From contig MFYT01000042.1 in assembly GCA_001789205.1 (NCBI GenBank), positions 1 through 63,012 of the forward strand: a stretch of DNA of 63,012 nt. Reading direction: 5' to 3'. Within the stretch, counting starts at the first letter, position 1. Every line of letters starts with the position of its first letter. Both the position numbers and the translations under genes were made by a program. Positions 47,218-54,530 of this stretch are shown here, piece by piece. Source of the stretch: Candidatus Raymondbacteria bacterium RIFOXYA2_FULL_49_16 (GTDB lineage Bacteria > Fibrobacterota > OXYB2-FULL-49-7 > XYB2-FULL-49-35). The notes under the pieces were generated by a model. That model ran no database searches and was not told the DNA's origin. It saw nothing but the letters and a program-made list of their open reading frames with translations.

Positions 47218-47233
47218 AAGGGTAAAATAAAAT

Positions 47234-49405
47234 TTATTGAGACTTTTTCATAACTATATACGTATTCAGCATTGCAGCAAGGCCATCAAAGGTGAAAGGC
47301 TTATAAATACTTGCAGTAAAACCATAGTCCGTTGGATTTGCCATGACAGTGTCTTTCGCATAACCGCTTGCTACAAAAACAGGTACTTTCATGTCTAGTT
47401 TCCGTATTTCAGCAATAGCTTTTACACCCCCCATGCCGCCTGGAATGGTAAGGTCAAAAATCATCCCAACAAGATTTCTGTTCTTAATAAAGTAGTCAAT
47501 GGCATCTCTGCCGTTTTCTTTGCAAACAACAGTGTATCCAAAGTCTGTAAGCATTTCACTGATAACCTCACGCACGTCCTCCTCGTCATCCATGACTAAA
47601 ACCGTGCCACTTCCTTTATGCTCTGTTTTTGGTTTCTCAGGAACCGATAAAGCGGATTCCACAAAGGCGGGAAGATAAACATGGAATGTGCTGCCTATGC
47701 CAGGTTCGGACTCTACATCAATGCAACCGCCATGACGGTTAATAATGGAAAAACAGGTGGCAAGGCCAAGCCCGTGTCCCTTTGTTTTGGTTGTAAAGAA
47801 GGGGTCGAAAATCTTGGGGAGCACATTCGGTGAAATACCAATTCCGTCATCTTTTATCGATAGTTTTACATAATTACCCTTTGGCAGGGTCATATGCTCC
47901 TTATCTCCCAGCACAACATTTTTTGCGGCTATTTCAATGGTTCCACCCATGGGCATGGCTTGCTGGGCATTGATGACAATATTATCAATTACCTGACCGA
48001 TTTGGTTCTGGTCATAATTGGATGACCAGAGTGTTTGTGGTATCTCAAAACAGCATGACACATTCGCTCCTGAAAGCGCAAATTGAGCAGTTTTCTGCAC
48101 AAAAGGAAACAGCGGGCCGATTTCTTGCCTGGGGGCGCCGCCTTTGGCAAAGGTCAGCAATTGCGCTGTTAGACCACGCGCCCGGTCCATTGCCGCGAGT
48201 GATTTTTTCAGATGCGTAGTGATGTTATCGTCCTTAGACTTCAATACCGCTAGTTCAATATAGCCAAAAATCATAGCCAGGATATTATTGAAATCGTGGG
48301 CAATGCCACCGGCGAGAACGCCGAGGGATTCGAGTTTCTGCGTTTGTTGAAGACGGTGCTCATATTTCAGGTTCTCTTCCTCAGCCTGCTTACGCTCAGT
48401 GATGTCTTCCGCCATGCCTTGGAAGCCAGCTAACTCTCCGAAGACATCAACAACGGGTTGTGCGGTGACGATCAGAGTTCGCACCCGGCCGTCTTTCGTC
48501 AGGCAGGTATGTTCCAGGCGCCGGAAGGGACGTTTGTGCGCAGCGTATTCGCCGAACAAAGCGCGCACCCGTGCAACCTCCTCGGCCGAAACCATCACAT
48601 CAAAGGGTGTTTTGCCGATCAGCTCCTGCGGTTCGTAGCCAAGGATGTCCCGGACCCGGTCGCTGAGGAACGTGAAACCCCAGTGTGCATTGATCTCAAA
48701 GACATACTCTTCCGCAGCATCTATCACATTGCGGAAGCGCACCTCGCTTTGCCGCAAATTCTCATCCGCTTGCTTGCGCCGTAAGGACACTGTTGCCAGG
48801 GAAATAAAGTTCTCTAATATGTTCTTCAACGGGTCGGGTTGGCCCTTGCGCATAGCGAGCAGGGATGCACCGTAAAGTTTCCCGTCGATGAGATAGGCCA
48901 TTCCAATGAAACGATCCACATTAAGCAGTATTTCAATGGCCGCACCCACCGGACGAGAGACGACCCCAAAACTCGCCTCATGCAGGGTTTTTCTGAATCC
49001 GAATGGATTTGTGGTCGTCTCTCGGTATATCTCATCGCTTATGACCGAATGGATTTCCTTTATCTGTTTCCCGAGCAGACCAACGACTTTTTCCAGCAGT
49101 CCAGGCTCCATTTCAATATGCTGGACGGTTGTTGTTCGATTTACAGCGTTGTATTTGAGGAATACTGCCACTGCGGCACCGGTAATTTCTTTAGCCTGCT
49201 TGGCAATGAACGCTTCGAGATTGTCTTCCAATGATAATTTGGACAATTCTAAGGAAAAATGATTGAGTTTTGACAAAGCTTCGTTTTGCTGCGCCAACGA
49301 ATCCTCTGCCGTCTTAAGAGTACGGTGAAGATTGTCTTGGTCTTTTTCTGATGTGTTCAGTTTATTCATCTTTTTTTGTATTGCCATGAAAATTTTGGCC
49401 GACAT
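47234..49405 (-). CDS. Hybrid sensor histidine kinase (GAF-PAS-HisKA-HATPase-REC)
   Basis: A 723-aa soluble kinase. A GAF-like region lies at about 50-210, a PAS domain at 220-340 (FRNVIDAAEEYVFEINAHWGF, MAEDITERKQAEEE) and HisKA with GGIAHDFNNI (His370). The ATPase domain carries IDNIVINAQQAMP (N box), IKDDGIGI and TKTKGHGLGLATC. A C-terminal receiver (600-720) has VLVMDDEED, Asp in MIFDLTIPGG and IYKPF. No membrane helix is present, so it senses a cytoplasmic signal. It is the first gene of the exopolysaccharide operon. ATG 49405 lacks a good ribosome site; ATG 49387 is an alternative. Confidence 0.88.
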   Translation of the reverse strand: MSAKIFMAIQKKMNKLNTSEKDQDNLHRTLKTAEDSLAQQNEALSKLNHFSLELSKLSLEDNLEAFIAKQAKEITGAAVAVFLKYNAVNRTTTVQHIEMEPGLLEKVVGLLGKQIKEIHSVISDEIYRETTTNPFGFRKTLHEASFGVVSRPVGAAIEILLNVDRFIGMAYLIDGKLYGASLLAMRKGQPDPLKNILENFISLATVSLRRKQADENLRQSEVRFRNVIDAAEEYVFEINAHWGFTFLSDRVRDILGYEPQELIGKTPFDVMVSAEEVARVRALFGEYAAHKRPFRRLEHTCLTKDGRVRTLIVTAQPVVDVFGELAGFQGMAEDITERKQAEEENLKYEHRLQQTQKLESLGVLAGGIAHDFNNILAMIFGYIELAVLKSKDDNITTHLKKSLAAMDRARGLTAQLLTFAKGGAPRQEIGPLFPFVQKTAQFALSGANVSCCFEIPQTLWSSNYDQNQIGQVIDNIVINAQQAMPMGGTIEIAAKNVVLGDKEHMTLPKGNYVKLSIKDDGIGISPNVLPKIFDPFFTTKTKGHGLGLATCFSIINRHGGCIDVESEPGIGSTFHVYLPAFVESALSVPEKPKTEHKGSGTVLVMDDEEDVREVISEMLTDFGYTVVCKENGRDAIDYFIKNRNLVGMIFDLTIPGGMGGVKAIAEIRKLDMKVPVFVASGYAKDTVMANPTDYGFTASIYKPFTFDGLAAMLNTYIVMKKSQ

Positions 49406-49432
49406 CGTTGCTTTTCAAAATCATCTTCATTC

Positions 49433-49462
49433 AGTATTCTCAAGAATTTAATTCATTGTCAA
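49433..49462 (-). promoter_or_regulatory. Candidate sigma-70 promoter of the kinase/exopolysaccharide operon
   Basis: On the minus strand TTGACA (49462-49457) and AATACT (49438-49433) are 18 bases apart, giving a predicted start about 20 bases before ATG 49405. The -35 is a perfect match to consensus. Confidence 0.5.
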
Positions 49463-49914
49463 TTACTACCTCAATTAATTAATACAAACCAACCCCGTCT
49501 GCAGTTTGGTGTTGTGATTGTTTTCATAACTGACTAATCGTTCGGAACCAAGCATTTGATGAATCCATCAACAGCTTTGTCCTGGAAAAAAATTGAATAT
49601 TGATAGCGGCAATTTGATTTTTCGGTTCGCATAATCTTTCACTGATGATTGCAGGACGCACTCCCGCCTCGCGTCGCCAAACCGGTCTTGGTATGAAAAT
49701 GTGCAGCACGCCGTGATTGGCCTGATTTACCCATCATATCTTGGTTATTGCCAATGGTTACCCTTATTTTGATTTGAAGAGAACCATGTGGCAGGACGAT
49801 AGGGTATTGATTCTTGAACCCGGTCAGATGCAAAATATTGACAAAGAAAATTGAAGCATTTTATTGCATGAGATATGGAAAATAAATATTTTACCTGAAA
49901 AGGAATCTTTCGTT
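49463..49914. other. Intergenic region with a half copy of the GC-rich repeat
   Basis: No coding frame is credible here. At 49663-49672 the arm CCCGCCTCGC of the palindromic repeat found at 52961 appears, followed by GTCGCC. The preceding TTTTCGGTTCG...TAATCT also resembles bases just upstream of the 52899 copy (TTTTCGGGTTCG...TAATCT), so an older, decayed copy of one mobile repeat is possible. A TTGACA at 49838 could belong to a promoter of the next gene, but its -10 box is poor. Confidence 0.35.
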
Positions 49915-50529
49915 GTGATCAAACGTGTATCCACCTTTCCCGTTGCTTTGAGCCTGGCTTTTATTCTGGTTGGAGGATTGCTGTTTCCGGGGTCGGGCCA
50001 GCTGGAGCTTAACAACGCGAATGTGCTCGAGAGTATCCGCGTTTCAGGCCCGTTGGCTCCGGACTGCCAACCGTGCACGACAAAGGTTATTTTTACATTC
50101 AAGACAGCATCTATATCGTTTCAACACGTCAAGGGGTTTGGGCATGTGAACATCGATTTCCCCGATGCCATTGCCGCAGGAAAAATAATTCCTATTTCTT
50201 ATGTTTCACCTGTGAAGGATATTCTTGTTTCCATGAGAAAAGAGAGCCCCCAGCCCATGGTTATCAAGGAACACGACGTGACCAGCGTTGACGTGCAGAT
50301 TGACGGGACAATACCTGTCGACTACACGGTCTTCCGGACCCTGAACCAGGTGGCCCTGGTACTTTCCTGGGGTGGCGACGGGACTGCATCGCGAGAAGAC
50401 CGGAAGCTGCGATCGTCCATTATTACCTATGCGATTGTCGGCGTTGTTACCATAGGCGTTATTGTTGTTGTAGCCCTTCTTTTGAACCGTTCAAAGGACA
50501 ATACTGGCGACGATATTCATATCAAATAG
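49915..50529 (+). CDS. Membrane-anchored exported protein of unknown function
   Basis: A 204-aa protein with an N-terminal signal or anchor (VALSLAFILVGGLLFPGSG), a beta-rich central domain (LNNANVLESIRVSG, VIFTFKTASISFQHVKGFGHVNIDFPDA) that resembles AMIN-type domains, and a C-terminal membrane helix (SIITYAIVGVVTIGVIVVVALLL) before a short charged tail. I do not recognise the family. GTG 49915 follows AAAGGA by 10 bases; no ATG is available. Confidence 0.6.
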   Translation: MIKRVSTFPVALSLAFILVGGLLFPGSGQLELNNANVLESIRVSGPLAPDCQPCTTKVIFTFKTASISFQHVKGFGHVNIDFPDAIAAGKIIPISYVSPVKDILVSMRKESPQPMVIKEHDVTSVDVQIDGTIPVDYTVFRTLNQVALVLSWGGDGTASREDRKLRSSIITYAIVGVVTIGVIVVVALLLNRSKDNTGDDIHIK

Positions 50530-50611
50530 CAGGTAATCTTTCACAGGTAATCTCTCAATAGTCAAGCGTTTGCTTTTTCCTGGGTTCGAGGTTATATTTA
50601 GTATATATACT

Positions 50612-51009
50612 ATGAATTACCGCAGTATACTATCCGTGCTTTCGGTTGTACAGCTGTTGCCCTTGTCCACTTTGGCTCCATTGAGAACGATTTTGCTACC
50701 CTTACCATGAGCGAGATAGAGAAGTCCTATTCGATAACCGAAGCGGTTTCGCCTTCTGATCCTGATACGCTGCGTCCCATGTATCCCACGACCCTTTCGC
50801 TGGGCTACGATTATCTTTCAGAGCGCTGCGGACCAAGCACGGGGCGAGATCTGTGCATGCCTGCGTGGAACTGTTTAAACGCCAAGGGCAGGCTTGTGGC
50901 TCCTGGCGGATATGTCGGCGCGCAGGACATCAGGACCGGCGCCATTGTAACTGCGGCGGTCAAAAAGATCCTGGTTACTAGCGGTCCCACTCGTAAATCA
51001 AGCTACTGA
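50612..51009 (+). pseudogene. Small exported-protein gene with probable frameshift
   Basis: ATG 50612 begins a signal peptide (MNYRSILSVLSVVQLLPLSTLA), but this frame closes at 50708-50710. From about 50670 a different frame stays open to 51009 and reads VHFGSIENDFATLTMSEIEKSYS, then LSLGYDYLSERCGPSTGRD. A one-base shift near 50660-50670 would join the two into one exported protein. Unshifted, the second frame could only start at an internal ATG (50707), giving a 100-aa protein without a signal. Confidence 0.45.
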
Positions 51010-51382
51010 AACCAGTTGTTCTGTTTGTAATACCCTTAGACAGTTTTGTCCAAAAACCCTCCTCACCGCAACCCAAGAACATTTTTTGTTTGATATAGAT
51101 ATTTAATAACGCGATGATAATAAAAGAGACATGGTTTGACGCTAGTATTGCAATAACATGAGTGGAAAGCAAATCAGAAGGCCGCTTATGACAAACACAA
51201 CAGAAAATCAATTGATAGTTTTATTTTTTACCCTTCCTGGAGTATGGCCTGGCAATGGGTCTTCAGAAATAGTGCTATTCTGTATTAGTATTGCATAAAA
51301 TGTATGTCGTTATATGGGGAAATGAGATTGCATCAAGGCTGAAAGGATTTACAAGGCCGGATAAGGCCGCCGGGGAGCAGGA
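51010..51382. other. AT-rich intergenic stretch
   Basis: I see no gene family here. A 36-codon frame at 51188 (MTNTTENQLIVLFFTLPGVW...) has no ribosome site. No strong hairpin or repeat was found. Confidence 0.35.
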
Positions 51383-52654
51383 TTAAAAGACGTGCCCGAT
51401 GTGGATGGTCCAAAAGGCATCACCTTCCTGGGAAAACGCGCCGATAATCGATTGCTTGGTGGTCCCATCATAGTCCAGGTTGTCATCGATTTGAATGGCC
51501 TTGAAGAAGGTGCTATATTCAAAACCCACCAAAAACCTGTTATAATACAACCGGATGCCCAGGGGAAAACCGAAGCGCAAATAGATGGTCATCAGGCTTT
51601 TATTGTTCACGGCTTTTCCGGAAATGCCGTCGAAGTCGAATTGCCCGCTGATTCCAAGATAGGGTTCCAGGGCCAGGTACGGGAGCTTGAAAAAGTATCC
51701 CAAAGCCAGCTTGTCGATAATGCCGAACCGTTTCATCGTAAAAGCACCATCCTGCAGCTGCACGGATACGGCAACCGGGGCAGCGCTGTCCATCAGGGTG
51801 GCCAGCGAGGAAGCGCTCGAGTTCATGTCGAAACTGCCCCCCAACTCATTGGCGAACATGATGCCGCTGCTGCCCGTGTCGCCTGCATAAAGCCGCATCG
51901 GCGCTATGTCAAATTCGAAATGATTTCCCGAATTCCATTTCAGCCCCGTGAATTCAATGTCGAAGCTGTCTTTTTCCTGCCAGTGAAAGGATCGAAGGTC
52001 CAGGCTGCTCATGCCCCACGCTACTGAGAAGGTTCTCCGGGAGGGCGCTTTGTTTAGGGGTACCGCCCTGGGTTGCCTTCGCTCAACCGCCCGGGATTCG
52101 CCGAAGGGTACCGGTGCCCTCGCTGTCCGTTTTGCCGGTTCCTGATAGGCCGGCCACACAGGTTCGGCCTGCGCGGCTTTTTTGGGAGGAGGCGCATGGT
52201 CCGGTTCCAGTCCGGCGAGTTTCCGCGCGGCGTCATGAAGACCCTGCCGCAGGACATCGGAAACATCACCATCGACTTCCTGGTCCACGGGGTTGACAAT
52301 ATTGCCCTTTGTGACGTCAATCAGGCGCAGGCTGACAAGAAAAATGGAGCCGACCTTGCCGATACTCCCGGCAACCATATATTTGACGCCCAGAAGCTGT
52401 CCGACCTCAACCGCGCACTCCTGGGAAGTGCATCCCGTTTGCTGGAACCCCTGCTCCTTGAGGATTTCATCCATCTGCCCGCGTTCGATCACGGTAAAAT
52501 GGCCGGTATTGATAAGCTCCCCGCGAAGCTTGTTGGTCAGCGTCTTGGCCTCGGATGCAGTGACGGCGTCCGCTTCCAAATCAAGTACGGCGATATTTTC
52601 CTGGGAATAGATAACTGACGCAATCAGGAGGATGAAAAACACTTTGACTATCAT
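51383..52654 (-). CDS. CsgG/LpoB-like exported protein with C-terminal beta domain
   Basis: A 423-aa protein. A signal peptide (VKVFFILLIASVIYS) leads into a CsgG-like domain at about 20-150: ENIAVLDLEADAVTASEAKTL, FTVIERGQMDEILKEQGFQQTGCTS, AVEVGQLLGVKYMVAGSIG and FLVSLRLIDVTKGNI. A Pro/Arg-rich linker (about 150-210) is followed by alternating strands (FHWQEKDSFDIEFTGLKW, LAEPYLGISGQFDF-like, YLRFGFPLGIRLYYNRFLVGFEYSTF) ending in TIHIGHVF, an outer-membrane barrel style end. ATG 52654 gives the signal peptide. Its role is unknown; CsgG-type domains form or regulate outer-membrane assemblies. Confidence 0.7.
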   Translation of the reverse strand: MIVKVFFILLIASVIYSQENIAVLDLEADAVTASEAKTLTNKLRGELINTGHFTVIERGQMDEILKEQGFQQTGCTSQECAVEVGQLLGVKYMVAGSIGKVGSIFLVSLRLIDVTKGNIVNPVDQEVDGDVSDVLRQGLHDAARKLAGLEPDHAPPPKKAAQAEPVWPAYQEPAKRTARAPVPFGESRAVERRQPRAVPLNKAPSRRTFSVAWGMSSLDLRSFHWQEKDSFDIEFTGLKWNSGNHFEFDIAPMRLYAGDTGSSGIMFANELGGSFDMNSSASSLATLMDSAAPVAVSVQLQDGAFTMKRFGIIDKLALGYFFKLPYLALEPYLGISGQFDFDGISGKAVNNKSLMTIYLRFGFPLGIRLYYNRFLVGFEYSTFFKAIQIDDNLDYDGTTKQSIIGAFSQEGDAFWTIHIGHVF

Positions 52655-52898
52655 ACGCAATTAATATAACCTTGACGGCCTTTTCAGATCGAGGAAAATT
52701 ATCAATCTCCCGGACCTGGAGAAAATACTGGCTGGTCTCCCGGGGGAGTTCCGAAAGGGGCGCGTTCTCGCCCTTTGATCCGAAGAGGAAACGGAGCGGT
52801 TATTGCTTGATTCAACTGATTGATAATTGATAAGCATTTTAATTTTCGGGTTCGTGTAATCTCGTAGTCCTTCATGCATGGCAAATTCCCGCCTATTC
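52655..52898. other. Gap without genes ahead of the palindromic repeats
   Basis: No coding frame or promoter stands out. The last 50 bases (TTTTCGGGTTCGTGTAATCT) resemble the sequence preceding the repeat arm near 49640. Confidence 0.35.
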
Positions 52899-52935
52899 GG
52901 CCCGCTTCGCTCTCGCGATGCGAGGCGAGCGAGGC
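52899..52935. repeat. GC-rich palindromic repeat, copy A
   Basis: A 37-base element starting GGCCCGCTTCGC and ending GCGAGGCGAGCGAGGC. It is nearly identical at both ends to the element at 62571-62608. The two ends are imperfect inverted repeats of each other, so single strands could fold. Confidence 0.6.
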
Positions 52936-53748
52936 AAGTTGTTCCGGCATTCGATATTGTCCCCGCCTCGCCTTGCGGCGACGCGAGGCGGGCCCCCGGA
53001 TTTGGTCTTCCGAGCCGAAAAAATATCGATTTCACGCTGCTTTCAGAAAAAATACCCCTTCACATCTGTGCAATCAAGTAAAAACGAAAAAGCTCCGCCC
53101 TGGCTAATCTACGTTGCCAAGCAGAGCATTACCGTGCCGGCAGGCCTGAGGCTCGTCATAGAGCCTGGTGTGATCATCAAATTCGATGAGATGACCTCGC
53201 TGACGGTCGAGGGGAGCATTGAAGCCAAGGGCAAAACAGGTGAAGAAGTGATTTTCACAACCCTTAAAAACGATGAAAGGGGCGGGGATATCAATGGCGA
53301 CGGGTATGCCACAGGCCCGGCTGCCATGGATTGGGAAGGGATTGAGATAAGAACCATGTCAGCGGAACAGATTTTTGAAAATGTGGTGATAGAATATGCA
53401 AATTGCGGCTTGAAAAGTGCGAAAAATAGGTATTTAAATATTGAAAATGCGGTCTTCCAGAACAATGGAGCGGAGAACTTCAGATACAATGACCAGAAAA
53501 TGGAAGTCCAAGAGGGAATTCCCTACAATTTCAGGGAAATAATTGAGACAGCCACACTCACCAGCCAGAATGACACGGTAAAGCTCGAAAAAGCCAGTAA
53601 AAAGATGTATTGGATGCTCGGCGGGCTGGGTGTGGGGCTTGCCGCGGCAGGGATAATCTACCTTGAGAGGGATAAAGCAGGGACAACAGACAATAAGACC
53701 ACAACAAAAACACCTATACAGGACCCATCAGGTCCACCAGCGGAGTAA
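52918..53748 (+). CDS. Beta-helix-like membrane protein with repeat-derived or missing N-terminus
   Basis: The recognisable part runs from about 53100: YVAKQSITVPAGLRLVIEPGVIIKF, LTVEGSIEAKG, VIFTTLKND and DWEGIEIRTMSAEQIFENVVIEYANCGL. This is typical of the right-handed beta-helix proteins that start with a 'value-at-rest' strand pair. A membrane helix near the C-terminus (MYWMLGGLGVGLAAAGIIYLE) is followed by a Thr/Pro-rich tail. The first 50 codons lie in the GC-rich repeats and have no signal peptide, so the gene was probably cut at its 5' end by repeat insertion. A GTG at 53068 is a possible shorter start. Confidence 0.55.
   Translation: MRGERGKLFRHSILSPPRLAATRGGPPDLVFRAEKISISRCFQKKYPFTSVQSSKNEKAPPWLIYVAKQSITVPAGLRLVIEPGVIIKFDEMTSLTVEGSIEAKGKTGEEVIFTTLKNDERGGDINGDGYATGPAAMDWEGIEIRTMSAEQIFENVVIEYANCGLKSAKNRYLNIENAVFQNNGAENFRYNDQKMEVQEGIPYNFREIIETATLTSQNDTVKLEKASKKMYWMLGGLGVGLAAAGIIYLERDKAGTTDNKTTTKTPIQDPSGPPAE
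52961..52996. repeat. GC-rich palindromic repeat, copy C
   Basis: A perfect 10-bp inverted repeat, CCCGCCTCGC (52962-52971) and GCGAGGCGGG (52983-52992), around an 11-base loop. It shares the GCGAGGCG core with copies at 52899 and 62571. It lies inside the apparent 5' part of the beta-helix gene. Confidence 0.6.
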
Positions 53749-53751
53749 ACC

Positions 53752-54196
53752 ATGATGAAACTGATTGGAATGATTGCCATAGCGGCCGCTTTGAGCAGCG
53801 GGAGTATTACGCAGCAGACCTATTTAACGGACGGCAAGGGACATTTAGCGGATAGAACAAGGGGACAGTTGATAAACCTCACCTGGAATGAAAAAAAGAT
53901 GGAAAACGGCCTTAAGATGTTCTACGGAAAGGCCGAGTGGACGGCGGAAGCGGGGGCAGAAGGGCAGAACGCAGAGGTACCCGTGGCCGTCTATTGGCTT
54001 AAGAAAGAAACACAATCCCTGGTACCCCCTGGGCACGTATAACACCGAAAAGGACGGCCAGTTCTGGATAATTGTCCCTGACGATGCCAGGGAATACAGG
54101 ATCGGGGCGCATCCGGAAAAGGCGAGAAATATACCGGACAAGGCAAAGGACCTGATAGAAAAGAGCAAGGAGAAGAAGGGAGAGGTCAAAGAATGA
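53752..54196 (+). pseudogene. Small exported-protein gene with frameshift in a C5 run
   Basis: The first frame encodes a signal peptide (LIGMIAIAAALSSGSI) and a beta-rich domain up to VYWLKKETQSLVPPGHV, ending at 54040-54042. A second frame continues LGTYNTEKDGQFWIIVPDDAREYRIGAHPEKA and a Lys-rich tail to 54196. The frames meet at CCCCC (54025-54029). Removing one C gives a single 147-residue product that reads smoothly (SLVPLGTYNTEKDGQFW). This may be a sequencing error, a mutation or a slippage-controlled gene. Confidence 0.6.
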
Positions 54197-54381
54197 AGAT
54201 GTACAAATGCCAGCTGAAAGGGGTCCTTGATTCAGACGGGTGTTTTACCTGCTTCAACCAGGGCTTGAATGGGGAACCCATGAAAATGCAGGTTGGAAGC
54301 CGGGTGCACTGCAAGGAACAGAATATCATAGATTCGTTTGAGGTCACGATGGAGCCAGAAACGGTAGCGGCGGTAAAGTAA
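54193..54381 (+). CDS. Small Cys-containing protein of unknown function
   Basis: A 62-aa protein with Cys at positions 6, 17, 20 and 40 (CQLKG, GCFTCFNQ, VHCKEQN). It resembles short single-domain beta proteins and has no signal peptide. ATG 54193 overlaps the previous stop (ATGA), showing the frame at the end of the broken gene is the coding one. I do not recognise it. Confidence 0.5.
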   Translation: MKMYKCQLKGVLDSDGCFTCFNQGLNGEPMKMQVGSRVHCKEQNIIDSFEVTMEPETVAAVK

Positions 54382-54416
54382 TGGAAAAGGAGAGGGGTAA
54401 CGGTCGTAAGAAAAGC

Positions 54417-54446
54417 TTGATAGCAAGCTAAAAACAATGATATACT
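54417..54446 (+). promoter_or_regulatory. Candidate sigma-70 promoter of the DGR target gene
   Basis: TTGATA (54417-54422) and TATACT (54441-54446) are 18 bases apart. The short inverted repeat AGCTT/AAGCT overlaps the -35 region (54414-54429) and might be an operator. A leader of about 78 bases precedes ATG 54531, whose ribosome site (GGAA) is weak. Confidence 0.5.
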
Positions 54447-54530
54447 GTAGGAGAGAACTTCCTGTATTAAGGACTTACAGAAACTAAAATGCTGATTGTT
54501 CGTGTTGTGTTAAATTAACGGAACGATACT

